Source: Myroides sp. (lineage in GTDB: Bacteria; Bacteroidota; Bacteroidia; Flavobacteriales; Flavobacteriaceae). Taken from it: 36,890 nucleotides of DNA. The DNA is taken from NCBI GenBank assembly GCA_018384465.1, contig JAHAYQ010000207.1, positions 1 to 36,890 of the forward strand, read 5' to 3'. The translations under genes were made by a program, and so were the position numbers. The notes under the pieces are model-generated. The model did no database searches and was not told where the DNA came from. It was given only the letters and a program-made list of their open reading frames with translations. Of this stretch, positions 19,260-27,366 are shown piece by piece. Positions within the stretch are counted from its first letter, which is position 1; each line of letters opens with the position of its first letter.

Positions 19260-20723
19260 ATGAGTGAAGAAACAACAAATAAACAGGAATTACCCGAACA
19301 GCTTTCGGATATTTTATTGGTATTGGATAAAGAGAAAATGAAAATTCAAGCTGTTAAGAGCATCGACGAAAACGGAAATATGAAAACTGTAGATCCTACG
19401 AAAAAGAATCAAAATCAGTTTTTACGTGTAGACAAACACGGTGATTTCTTTTCCAATTTTTTCTCCAATTTCTTCAGCCAATTGAAGAACCCAACGAATT
19501 TTTCCTTTTTCAAAGTTCCTGAACCTATTGCTCTTGACAAAGCAAAAGAATTGCAGAAACAGGTTGATAACCCAACTCCTGATGGCGAAAAAGTGATGAA
19601 AGAACATGAATTAAAGACCAGTGGATTAGATAATAGTAAACAAGAAAATAAAAATGATATGGCAACAACACAAACAACAGCAACGGCAAACGAATACCGT
19701 TACAAACCAGAGCAGATTGATTGGGACACCATGAAAAATCTTGGATTAAGTAAGGAATACCTTGAAAAAAGAAACTTGCTAGATCCTTTGTTACGTGGTT
19801 ATAAAACCAACGAATTGATACCAATAGGTGTTAACCTTGGAAGCTCTATTCTTCGCACAGATGCCCGCTTGTCTTTACAGCAAAACGAAGAAGGAAATGT
19901 AGTCGTGGCAATTCATGGTATTAAAAAAGAACCAAATCTACACTTTGAATTTTTCGGACATAAGTTTACAGATGAGGATAAGAAAAACTTACTCGAAACT
20001 GGCAATATGGGACGAGTAGTTAATCTGACCAATTCTAAAACAGGTGAACAAATGCCCTCCATTATCAGTATTGACAGGTTGACCAATGATGTAATTGCTT
20101 TACGAACTGATTTTATTAAGATACCAGATGAGATTAAAGGTGTTAAACTGAACGAAGAGCAAAAACAGACCTTAAAGGAAGGCAAACCACTCCAATTAGA
20201 TGGTATGATTTCAGCAAAAGGAACGGAGTTTTCAGCAACTGTACAGTACAATGCAGACAAACGCTATGTAGAATTTCAGTTTGACAGAAGCAACACGAAT
20301 AAACAAACGCAAAGCAACGGACAGCGCAATCAACAGAACCAATCGCAGGAAGCTCCAAAAACCTTTCGAGATAAAGAATTGGATAATGAGCAACATCAAA
20401 AATTCAAAGATGGTCAAACGGTTTATCTAAGCGGATTGGTGGATAAGAAAGGTAAAGAATACAATGGTTATATCACTTTTAATAAAGAAACCAATAAAAC
20501 AGACTTCTCTTTCCAAAATCCGAATAAGCTCAAAGAACAAGCGAAACCTACCGAAGCCTATAAAACGCAGACTGCGGTCAATTCCGAGGGTAAAACCAAC
20601 GAAGCGACCAAGAACATCAAAGAGCCTTTGAAATCGGGACAAAAAAATCCAGATAGCAAGAAACAGCAGGAAGAACAGGAAAAACCTAAAGCACCTGCTA
20701 AATCCAAAGGCAGAAAAATGTAA
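19260..20723 (+). CDS. DUF4099/DUF3945 ICE protein
   Basis: 487 aa. Residues ~145-230 look like DUF4099 (QIDWDTMKNLGLSKEYLEK, then LDPLLRGYK and RTDARLSL). Three DUF3945-like repeats follow, starting near 233 (HKFTDEDKKNLLETG), 294 (VKLNEEQKQTLKEGK) and 371 (KELDNEQHQKFKDGQ), each ending in a beta-strand-rich half. The C-terminus (~430-487) is a disordered, K/E/Q/P-rich tail ending in KSKGRKM. The family is common in Bacteroidota conjugative elements directly before topoisomerase III, and this gene lies 17 bp ahead of topB. Its molecular role is unknown; by position it corresponds to the Orf3 slot of the CTnDOT excision operon, but I cannot confirm homology. Cytoplasmic, with no signal peptide or membrane segment. 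Confidence 0.88.
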   Translation: MSEETTNKQELPEQLSDILLVLDKEKMKIQAVKSIDENGNMKTVDPTKKNQNQFLRVDKHGDFFSNFFSNFFSQLKNPTNFSFFKVPEPIALDKAKELQKQVDNPTPDGEKVMKEHELKTSGLDNSKQENKNDMATTQTTATANEYRYKPEQIDWDTMKNLGLSKEYLEKRNLLDPLLRGYKTNELIPIGVNLGSSILRTDARLSLQQNEEGNVVVAIHGIKKEPNLHFEFFGHKFTDEDKKNLLETGNMGRVVNLTNSKTGEQMPSIISIDRLTNDVIALRTDFIKIPDEIKGVKLNEEQKQTLKEGKPLQLDGMISAKGTEFSATVQYNADKRYVEFQFDRSNTNKQTQSNGQRNQQNQSQEAPKTFRDKELDNEQHQKFKDGQTVYLSGLVDKKGKEYNGYITFNKETNKTDFSFQNPNKLKEQAKPTEAYKTQTAVNSEGKTNEATKNIKEPLKSGQKNPDSKKQQEEQEKPKAPAKSKGRKM

Positions 20724-20740
20724 TCGATAAAAAAAAGAGT

Positions 20741-22828
20741 ATGAAAGCAATTATTGCAGAAAAACCAAGTGTAGCAAGAGAAATAGCTGGACTTGTGGGA
20801 GCATCCGATAAAAAAGACGGATACCTAATGGGTAACGGCTATTTGGTTACCTGGGCATTCGGACATTTGGTGGGATTGGGAATGCCCGAAGATTACGGAA
20901 TATCAGGTTTTCAGAAAGCTTCGCTTCCGATACTTCCCAACCCATTTTTATTAACCGTTCGTAAAGTAAAAAAGGACAAAAGTTATGTAGATGATACAGG
21001 TGCATTAAAGCAATTGAAAGTGATTGAACAGATCTTCAATCGTTGCAATAGTATTATCGTAGCCACAGATGCTGGTCGTGAAGGTGAACTGATATTCCGC
21101 TACATCTATGAATATCTTAAATGCAACAAGCCTTTTGAACGCCTTTGGATCAGTTCGCTTACCGAAAAAGCCATCAAACAGGGTTTTGACAATCTTAAAA
21201 ACGGAAAAGAATTTGACGGATTATATCAAGCTGCACAAGGTAGAAGTCGAGCTGACTGGTTGGTAGGAATCAACGCATCGCAAGCATTAAGCATAGCCGC
21301 AGGCAATGGTATTTATTCACTTGGAAGAGTACAAACGCCTACATTGGCTTTAATTTGTAAACGCTATTTGGAAAACAAAAAATTCTCGGTACAGAAATAT
21401 TGGCAAATACAGTTATTGCATAATAAGGAATTCATTGATTTTAAAAGTCTATCTACAAAAAAATGGGAAGATAAAAAACTGGCAGAGGACACCTTAACGT
21501 CTATCCAAAGAAATGGAAACGTCGCTACAGTTACCTCCGTAGAAAGCAAAAACGTTACAGAACAAGCACCTTTGTTGTTTGACCTAACAGGTCTTCAAAA
21601 AGAAGTCAATAAAAAGCTGAACCTTTCAGCCGATGAGACTCTCAACATTGCTCAAAGCCTATACGAAAAGAAATTTATCACCTATCCACGCACCGGAAGC
21701 AAATATATTCCCGAAGATGTATGGGCTGAAATCCCTAATCTCGTAAGAGCTTTACAAGACAGAGATTCCTGCAAACAAGCCATAACCAAAGTAAAATGGG
21801 GACGATTCAACAAACGTATGGTGAACGATTTGCGAGTCACCGATCATCACGGTTTATTGATTACAGAGAAAATTCCTTCGGCTTTAAACGCAAAGGAAAA
21901 CGCCCTTTATGACATGATTGCATTACGGTTGCTCGAAGCCCTTTCTGGCGCTTGTATCAAAGAGATAACTGATGTTTCTTTACAAGCACTGCATTACGAT
22001 TTCACCGCAAAAGGCAGTAAGGTTTTAGAATCTGGTTGGCGCGCTATTAAGGGAAGTTTCTCCGATGAGGATACCGACCCGATGCAGGATTTACCGGAAC
22101 TTAGAAAAGGTGATGAAATTAAAATAAACGAAGCTACCGTTTTGGAAAAAACAACTAAAGCGCCCGTACTTTATACGGAAGCAGGACTTTTATCAGCTAT
22201 GGAAAGTGCCGGAAAGCAGATTGAAAATGCCGAGGAACGCAAAGCTTTACAAAATATTGGTATCGGTACGCCTGCTACAAGAGCCTCCATTATTGAAACC
22301 TTGTTTAGCCGTAATTACATTCAAAGGGAAAAGAAATCGTTGATTCCTACCGAAAAGGGATTACAAGTGTATGAATTGGTCAAAGACCGGAAAATTGCAG
22401 ACGTGGCAATGACCGCCGAATGGGAATTGGCTTTGCAGAAAATCGAAAACAACGAAAGTGATTCAGATGCATTTCAAAAAGAAATGGAAATCTATGCGAC
22501 AACCATTACCAATGAATTATTGCAAATTTCCATTGTCCAAAACAACCTGCCTAAATTGGTTTGTCCGAAATGTAAAAGCCAGCAACTGATTATTAGAGAT
22601 AAGATTGTTAAATGTCCTGATGAAGTTTGTAGCTGGGTACAGTTCCGAAATGTTTGTGGGGTACAAATCGGCATTGCTGATATTGAAGGCTTAGTTAACA
22701 AAGGTAAAACCTCGCTTATCAAAGGAATGAAAAGCAAAGCCGGAAAGCAATTCGATTCTTATATCGTATTGAATGAGGATTGCAAAACTTCTTTTGAGTT
22801 TGCTAATAATAAAAGCTACAAAAAGTAA
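20741..22828 (+). CDS. topB: DNA topoisomerase III (type IA)
   Basis: 695 aa, normal length. N-terminal TOPRIM domain (MKAIIAEKPSVAREIA, then ATDAGREGELIFRYIYEY), the QGRSRADWLVGINASQAL signature, and the catalytic tyrosine in FITYPRTGSKYI near residue 315. A four-cysteine zinc motif lies at ~608-632 (CPKC, then CPDEVC). It cuts and passes single DNA strands. In CTnDOT the equivalent gene, exc, is a topoisomerase III encoded in the excision operon. The gene follows DUF3945 after 17 bp, and its stop overlaps the next ATG by one base (TAATG), so the three are co-transcribed. This is probably the element's copy rather than the chromosomal one. Confidence 0.96.
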   Translation: MKAIIAEKPSVAREIAGLVGASDKKDGYLMGNGYLVTWAFGHLVGLGMPEDYGISGFQKASLPILPNPFLLTVRKVKKDKSYVDDTGALKQLKVIEQIFNRCNSIIVATDAGREGELIFRYIYEYLKCNKPFERLWISSLTEKAIKQGFDNLKNGKEFDGLYQAAQGRSRADWLVGINASQALSIAAGNGIYSLGRVQTPTLALICKRYLENKKFSVQKYWQIQLLHNKEFIDFKSLSTKKWEDKKLAEDTLTSIQRNGNVATVTSVESKNVTEQAPLLFDLTGLQKEVNKKLNLSADETLNIAQSLYEKKFITYPRTGSKYIPEDVWAEIPNLVRALQDRDSCKQAITKVKWGRFNKRMVNDLRVTDHHGLLITEKIPSALNAKENALYDMIALRLLEALSGACIKEITDVSLQALHYDFTAKGSKVLESGWRAIKGSFSDEDTDPMQDLPELRKGDEIKINEATVLEKTTKAPVLYTEAGLLSAMESAGKQIENAEERKALQNIGIGTPATRASIIETLFSRNYIQREKKSLIPTEKGLQVYELVKDRKIADVAMTAEWELALQKIENNESDSDAFQKEMEIYATTITNELLQISIVQNNLPKLVCPKCKSQQLIIRDKIVKCPDEVCSWVQFRNVCGVQIGIADIEGLVNKGKTSLIKGMKSKAGKQFDSYIVLNEDCKTSFEFANNKSYKK

Positions 22829-23715
22829 TGGAAAATAAGCCTATTATTAGTCCGATGAAAATCAAGAATCTGATTTATACCATACGAGATAAACAAGTGA
22901 TATTGGATAGTGATATTGCAAAAATTTACCAAGTGGAAACAAAGGTTTTCAATCAAGCCGTAAAACGAAATGTTGAACGTTTTCCTGAAAATTTTCGTTT
23001 TCAATTGACACAAGACGAGTTTGATACGATAAACTTGAGGTCACAATTTGTGACCTCAAGTTTTAATTACGGTGGTAGACGCTATTTGCCTTATGTGTTT
23101 ACTGAACAGGGAATTGCAATGTTGAGTGCGGTACTTCGATCCGATGTCGCAGTAAAAGTCAGTATCGAAATTATGAATGCTTTTGTAGAAATGCGAAAAT
23201 TACTGATCAGCAATGCTTCGTTATTTCATCGTTTAAACAAAATTGAGTTGAAGCAATTGGAATCCGATCAAAAGTTTGAAGAAATCTTTAAGGCTTTAGA
23301 AAGCGATAAACTTCACAGCGATAAAGGTGTTTTTTATGATGGTCAAATTTTCGATGCCTATACTTTTGTGTCCGATATTATCCGAAGTGCCAAAAGCTCC
23401 ATTATCTTAATTGATAATTATGTGGATGATACCGTACTGACTTTATTAGGAAAACGGAATGATAATGTAACCGCAACTATCTACACCAAAAACATCAGCA
23501 ATCAATTAAAGTTGGATTTACAACGGTACAACAGTCAATATCCTCAAATTGAAATTGAGGTTTTTTCCGATGCTCACGACCGTTTTATAATCATAGATCA
23601 AACAGAACTCTACCATATCGGTGCATCGCTCAAAGATTTAGGTAAAAAATGGTTTGCCTTTTCGAGAATGGATATTGAAGTTGGTAGGATGCTTGAAATA
23701 TTAAATAAACAATAA
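22828..23715 (+). CDS. ORF6N-domain protein with C-terminal PLD-like region
   Basis: 295 aa. Residues ~8-125 are an ORF6N DNA-binding domain (VILDSDIAKIYQVETKVFNQ, then RRYLPYVFTEQGIAML). After a short coiled linker, residues ~165-285 resemble a phospholipase-D-like fold (SSIILIDNYVDD and HDRFIIID, a variant of HxKx4D with arginine for lysine). Such proteins are common in Bacteroidota elements and phages; the role is unproven, with DNA binding likely and nuclease activity uncertain. Its start overlaps the topB stop by one base. A perfect 33-nt inverted repeat lies inside the gene at 23031-23063. The gene stop is embedded in a perfect palindromic terminator. Confidence 0.88.
   Translation: MENKPIISPMKIKNLIYTIRDKQVILDSDIAKIYQVETKVFNQAVKRNVERFPENFRFQLTQDEFDTINLRSQFVTSSFNYGGRRYLPYVFTEQGIAMLSAVLRSDVAVKVSIEIMNAFVEMRKLLISNASLFHRLNKIELKQLESDQKFEEIFKALESDKLHSDKGVFYDGQIFDAYTFVSDIIRSAKSSIILIDNYVDDTVLTLLGKRNDNVTATIYTKNISNQLKLDLQRYNSQYPQIEIEVFSDAHDRFIIIDQTELYHIGASLKDLGKKWFAFSRMDIEVGRMLEILNKQ
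23031..23063. repeat. Perfect 33-nt inverted repeat inside the ORF6N gene
   Basis: Arms of 16 bp (AAACTTGAGGTCACAA and its exact complement) flank a single T at 23047. The arms encode NLRSQFVTSSF within the ORF6N domain. It would form a stable hairpin in RNA or a cruciform in DNA. Confidence 0.9.
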
Positions 23716-23740
23716 ACCCTCCGAATTCGGAGGGTTTATT
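23711..23740. terminator. Bidirectional terminator, perfect 30-bp palindrome
   Basis: The sequence from 23711 to 23740 equals its own reverse complement (core CCCTCCGAATTCGGAGGG flanked by AATAAA/TTTATT). It contains the ORF6N stop codon and lies 21 bp from the end of the convergent ABC-3C ATPase gene, so it can end both transcripts. Confidence 0.85.
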
Positions 23741-23745
23741 GTCTG

Positions 23746-23761
23746 GATGTTAAAAATAATA
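23746..23761. repeat. 16-nt direct repeat, copy 2
   Basis: Exact copy of GATGTTAAAAATAATA at 17557-17572, located in the 21 bp between the palindromic terminator and the ABC-3C ATPase gene, at the junction of core and cargo. Confidence 0.5.
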
Positions 23762-25720
23762 TTATTTATTAATATGTTTTAAACTTGGATTATCTTTTGT
23801 GTAATATTCTCCGACGATATGCTCGGAATGTAATAAATCATCTGTTATATAAGATGTTGTATATATTAATTGACTTTTTTTGTTTGGATCAAGTAAATTA
23901 ACTCTTTGAATTAAAATGTTTTGAAAATTTTGAGCTCGTTCTTTTTCGATACCTTTATCCTCCATATTATCGGCAAAAATAAATCTAGGAAAACGCATGC
24001 TCCCTTGTTTAAGGGAAGCAAGATATAATGCAAATCTAGCAGAAATTTTCAAGTAGAAATTGGAGCTAGCGGAAAACTTTTGGTATTGCTTGAACTTTTC
24101 CGTATCGTCGGTTTTTAAGTATACTAGATTATTTGAAAAATCAATAATTAAATCCTTTGGCTCAGCACTTGTAAATTCACGTTGTCTTTCAAAATCATTA
24201 TTAAGAAGATATACTCCTTCTGTTTGAATAGTTGATATAGTTTCCTTTTTAAGATTTTTTTGAATTTTCTGAATAGTTAATATTCTATATTTTAATGACG
24301 AAATGTTTTTATCCAAAGTCAGTTTTTCTTCTAGCAATTTCTCAAAAATAGATGCTTGTTCAAGCATAGTTCTAAACTGTAGAATTTCACCTTCTGCTAA
24401 ACCTTTTTGAAAATTTAATGAATCTAATTTTTCCAATTCAAAAGGTCTAACATCTACAATTGAAGCGTTAACTCTGATTTGCAAATCATTTAGTTCAGAA
24501 ATATTCTTCTCTAAACTAGACTCAAGTCTAGTTAAATTTTTATTTTTAAATTTCAACAGTTTTTTAGATTCGTCAATTTGAAATTTAATTTCTAGTTGCA
24601 TTCTTTTAGCTTGTGTTATTCCAAAACTATCATCGGAACTTTGTTTACATAACTTACAATTATGCTCATTATCCGTTTGAATAAGCTTATTTAAACACTC
24701 AGGACAATAATCTAAAGGAATATTGCCTAAAAACTCCCGTGTATGCACTGAATTACTTAATGCCCTATATTTGTCATTTAACGCTTCTATAAAAAACTCT
24801 GAATCAACTAATTCATTTGACAAAATAGAGATCTCATTCTGCAAATTTACTACTATAATTCTTTTATCAGATGTCTGTTCTTGCAGTTTTTGAAATTCCA
24901 ATTGATCAGTAGAATGGTAATTAATCTCTTTAATACTACTTCTTATTTGTAAGATCTCTTCATTTAAACTTTTAATCTCAATTTCTTTATTTTGAATTTG
25001 GGTGTTTAAATGTTCTTTGTTTAAAGAAAAAGCATTTTGAAAAAATCTTTTCGTTAAACGGATTTCATTTTTGACTTCTTCAAGTTGTTTTTCAGCGTGA
25101 TAAAGATCTAACTTTAATGTATATAAATCTTGATTATAAACTCCAAGTAATAAATCTGATACCGCCTCACGAGTAGTTTGCTTATCAAATTCTTCATAGA
25201 AAAACAATGAACTAGTAGGTGACTCTTGGTCGATATATAATAACCTTAAAATCTGGTGAATTGTTATATTATTTTCCTCTTTAACTTCAGGTAATCCTAA
25301 CAATTCAAATAGTACATTTGAAAAGCTTCTTTTCTCTGGTGTTGTGTTATATTGGAACTTTTGCCAATATTTATTTGGTGGCGGGTTCTGACTTTCATCA
25401 TAATCCCCCCAGAAAATGTGCATTGCAATACGTGCATTTATATTGTTAGTTCTGTCACTAATTTCTATATATCGTTTGATTGTTACGATTGTATCATTTG
25501 CTAATATTTCTGCAAAAACAACTTGACATTCTCGTGCTTCAGGTACAAAATCATTGAATTCCCCTCCCAAAGCAAAAAAAATAAAATGGGTAATTGTTGA
25601 CTTTCCACTACTATTGTCACCACAAATAATATTAATTCCGTGATGAAATTTCTCATCATAAGCAACTTCACCATTATTAGTGTAAACAATTAATCTGTTT
25701 AAATGTAGATTATTCATCAT
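23762..25720 (-). CDS. ABC-3C system SMC/Rad50-like ATPase
   Basis: 652 aa. ABC-type ATPase with Walker A GDNSSGKST at 34-42 and C-terminal Walker B-like FIFADNMED followed by KGIEKERAQ. Between them is a long coiled coil (~190-480) interrupted near 338-358 by a CPEC...CKLC pair, a Rad50-type zinc hook. This is the ATPase of an ABC three-component (ABC-3C) conflict system as classified for bacterial immunity loci; it likely senses or clamps invading DNA and drives the partner proteins. It is last of four minus-strand genes and overlaps the preceding gene by 11 bp; an ATG three bases later is an equal start candidate. It is less closely related to RecF/RecN than to defence SMC-like proteins, judging by context. 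Confidence 0.87.
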   Translation of the reverse strand: MMNNLHLNRLIVYTNNGEVAYDEKFHHGINIICGDNSSGKSTITHFIFFALGGEFNDFVPEARECQVVFAEILANDTIVTIKRYIEISDRTNNINARIAMHIFWGDYDESQNPPPNKYWQKFQYNTTPEKRSFSNVLFELLGLPEVKEENNITIHQILRLLYIDQESPTSSLFFYEEFDKQTTREAVSDLLLGVYNQDLYTLKLDLYHAEKQLEEVKNEIRLTKRFFQNAFSLNKEHLNTQIQNKEIEIKSLNEEILQIRSSIKEINYHSTDQLEFQKLQEQTSDKRIIVVNLQNEISILSNELVDSEFFIEALNDKYRALSNSVHTREFLGNIPLDYCPECLNKLIQTDNEHNCKLCKQSSDDSFGITQAKRMQLEIKFQIDESKKLLKFKNKNLTRLESSLEKNISELNDLQIRVNASIVDVRPFELEKLDSLNFQKGLAEGEILQFRTMLEQASIFEKLLEEKLTLDKNISSLKYRILTIQKIQKNLKKETISTIQTEGVYLLNNDFERQREFTSAEPKDLIIDFSNNLVYLKTDDTEKFKQYQKFSASSNFYLKISARFALYLASLKQGSMRFPRFIFADNMEDKGIEKERAQNFQNILIQRVNLLDPNKKSQLIYTTSYITDDLLHSEHIVGEYYTKDNPSLKHINK

Positions 25721-26228
25721 ATTTACTTTCCATTAAATTACTTCTAAATTTTAGACCCTTAGCACCAAATAATGAGATATCGTAAAAGCTCGAAGTAACA
25801 ATCGTTATTATATTTTTTTCTCGTGCAGATAATTCTCCAACAGATTTAGAATAGTTCTCCAGATGATCTAAAGAATTAATTTTAATAAAATTTTCTAGTA
25901 GTGAATCTTTATCAATTATATTATATGAAGCTAGACAAGTAAGTGCTGAAATTTGATATGGTTTGATTTTTTCTAGTGTTTTTCTTTCGTCATAAATCTC
26001 TTGATAAGGATTGGTCTTAGTTATATTTAACTGCTTTAGAATTTTCTTAAATTCAATTTCATTTCTTTGGGGCTTAAGTTTAAATATTTCATTTGGAAAC
26101 AGTAAATAATAATCCCAGATTCTAATTTTATCAGTCTCTATTTTTTCATCAGGGTTAATCTTACTTAGCAAATGAAGCATGCGAAAAATAGTATGATATA
26201 AATCAAAAGCATTGTTATATAGTATCAT
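25710..26228 (-). CDS. ABC-3C middle component
   Basis: 172 aa, mostly helical, no catalytic motif seen. The N-terminal part (NAFDLYHTIFRMLHLL, then KIRIWDYYLLFPNEIFKLK) and the C-terminal LSAREKNIITIVTSSFYDISL resemble the middle component (MC) of ABC-3C systems, which bridges the ATPase and the effector-side protein. It overlaps the upstream gene by 14 bp and the downstream ATPase by 11 bp, so a fixed protein ratio by coupled translation is likely. Assignment depends strongly on context; alone the sequence would be hypothetical. Confidence 0.75.
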   Translation of the reverse strand: MILYNNAFDLYHTIFRMLHLLSKINPDEKIETDKIRIWDYYLLFPNEIFKLKPQRNEIEFKKILKQLNITKTNPYQEIYDERKTLEKIKPYQISALTCLASYNIIDKDSLLENFIKINSLDHLENYSKSVGELSAREKNIITIVTSSFYDISLFGAKGLKFRSNLMESKYDE

Positions 26229-26787
26229 AATCTTTCCAATTTAAATGGCATTTACCGGTTAAAAAATAAATCATACCATAAATATCATTTACGTTATAAT
26301 TTAGAAAGTTATCAGCTTCGCCTTCTTTATTTAGGACATCTAAAATTGGTTGTATAACCTTTTCTCTCAAAATAATTATCACTTCTGATTTAGGAGCTCT
26401 TTCTTCAATTTTTGGAAAAACATAAGTATAGAAATCATTGTCAATTAAAGAAAAAATTTCTACATCTATCTCTTGCTGAGTTTGAAACATTTCACCTTTG
26501 ACAACTCTTTTAGAATATTTCTCTTTAAAATTTAAAGCTCTTAAAATTTCACGGCTATTAAATCCGGCATCAGTGAGTTTTTTTTCCAAACCTATTCCAT
26601 CCTGTATTGTGTTATAATTATGGAAATCTTCTATAAATGTTTCATACCGTTGATCACTTAGTACTTCTTCTTGAAGTTTTTCAAATCTCTTTTGCCATTT
26701 AGATTTGGCAGTAAGGTATACGTTATCTACTTTGCCAATATTGTTTTGTTGCTCGATAGATGCATCATTCTGAATTTTTTGAGTCAT
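26215..26787 (-). CDS. ABC-3C C-terminal-domain (CTD-type) protein
   Basis: 190 aa. The C-terminal half (ILRALNFKEKYSKR, then VNDIYGMIYFLTGKCHLNW) matches the pattern of ABC-3C CTD proteins, which are usually fused to an effector or adaptor. Here the N-terminus (~9-27) is short and carries IEQQNNIGKVDNVYL, a motif echoed at the C-terminus of the preceding 113-aa protein (IEKQVNVGNITGNVSL). That suggests the effector is that separate protein and is recruited through the shared motif. The gene starts 3 bp after the 113-aa gene and overlaps the middle component by 14 bp. Confidence 0.78.
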   Translation of the reverse strand: MTQKIQNDASIEQQNNIGKVDNVYLTAKSKWQKRFEKLQEEVLSDQRYETFIEDFHNYNTIQDGIGLEKKLTDAGFNSREILRALNFKEKYSKRVVKGEMFQTQQEIDVEIFSLIDNDFYTYVFPKIEERAPKSEVIIILREKVIQPILDVLNKEGEADNFLNYNVNDIYGMIYFLTGKCHLNWKDYDTI

Positions 26788-26790
26788 GGA

Positions 26791-27132
26791 TTATAAAGAG
26801 ACATTACCAGTAATATTCCCAACATTTACTTGTTTTTCAATACTGCCGTTATTCGTTATAGTTTGATGTATGTTTTCGATATTAGTTTGGGAATTTAAAA
26901 CAAAGCTTTCTAATTCATTTTTGAAATTTATATCTTCATTTAAAATTTCAATTAGTATCGTTTTAATGTCGTTTATCCCCATCTCTTCAATTATTTTATT
27001 TTTCTTTTGAAAAGGCGACTTCAATAAATTCCAAATATCTTCTCCTACTTTTCTTGCAGTTCCCTCTCCAATTTTATTAAGGAATGGAGTGATTAGTGTC
27101 AAAGCAGTTGTCGCTAATGTAATGTTGTCCAT
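26791..27132 (-). CDS. Small ABC-3C-linked protein, possible membrane-active effector
   Basis: 113 aa, first gene of the ABC-3C operon. It opens with a hydrophobic helix (ATTALTLITPFLNKIG), continues as a helical domain to ~85, and ends with a G/N/V-rich tail (GSIEKQVNVGNITGNVSL). I do not recognise a named family. The arrangement (small helical domain with hydrophobic start plus short C-terminal motif shared with the neighbour's N-terminus) is that of bacterial amyloid-signalling Bell-type cell-death effectors, but also of simple adaptor proteins with a beta-strand docking motif. Located 3 bp ahead of the CTD gene. Function is inferred from layout only. Confidence 0.65.
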   Translation of the reverse strand: MDNITLATTALTLITPFLNKIGEGTARKVGEDIWNLLKSPFQKKNKIIEEMGINDIKTILIEILNEDINFKNELESFVLNSQTNIENIHQTITNNGSIEKQVNVGNITGNVSL

Positions 27133-27155
27133 ATTGTATAATTAGGTTTGAAAAA

Positions 27156-27210
27156 ATTGATAATTCCTAAGTATACGCAACGCGTATTCCCTATTAGATC
27201 GATTATCAAT
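27156..27210. promoter_or_regulatory. Nested inverted repeats ahead of the ABC-3C operon
   Basis: An outer 9-bp pair (ATTGATAAT at 27156-27164, ATTATCAAT at 27202-27210) encloses an inner pair ATACGC-AAC-GCGTAT (27173-27187). The centres nearly coincide. It lies in the leader between a possible -7 box and the first gene of the operon, and may act as operator or leader hairpin. Confidence 0.4.
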
Positions 27211-27223
27211 CCGTGTGTTCTCA

Positions 27224-27231
27224 CAAACATA
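27224..27231 (-). promoter_or_regulatory. Candidate -7 element of the ABC-3C operon
   Basis: On the minus strand TATGTTTG matches the Bacteroidota -7 consensus TAnnTTTG exactly, 92 bp before the first ABC-3C gene. No convincing -33 TTTG lies at the usual distance, so the call is weak. Confidence 0.3.
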
Positions 27232-27366
27232 CGAATTTAATCCTATCATATTAAGCTTCTCTATGTCAAATCCTGCCTCCTAAAGCCAATCCCTACCACT
27301 TCTACAAAAACTCCTACTACCTATGCTAATTTTATCCATCAAGCAAAATCATAAACATTTTAATGT

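Noticed and set aside
22828..23715. ORF6N/PLD-like protein as the missing DrmC of the defence operon
   Set aside because: It is on the other strand, coupled to topB, and has an ORF6N domain; DrmC is a different PLD family within DISARM operons.
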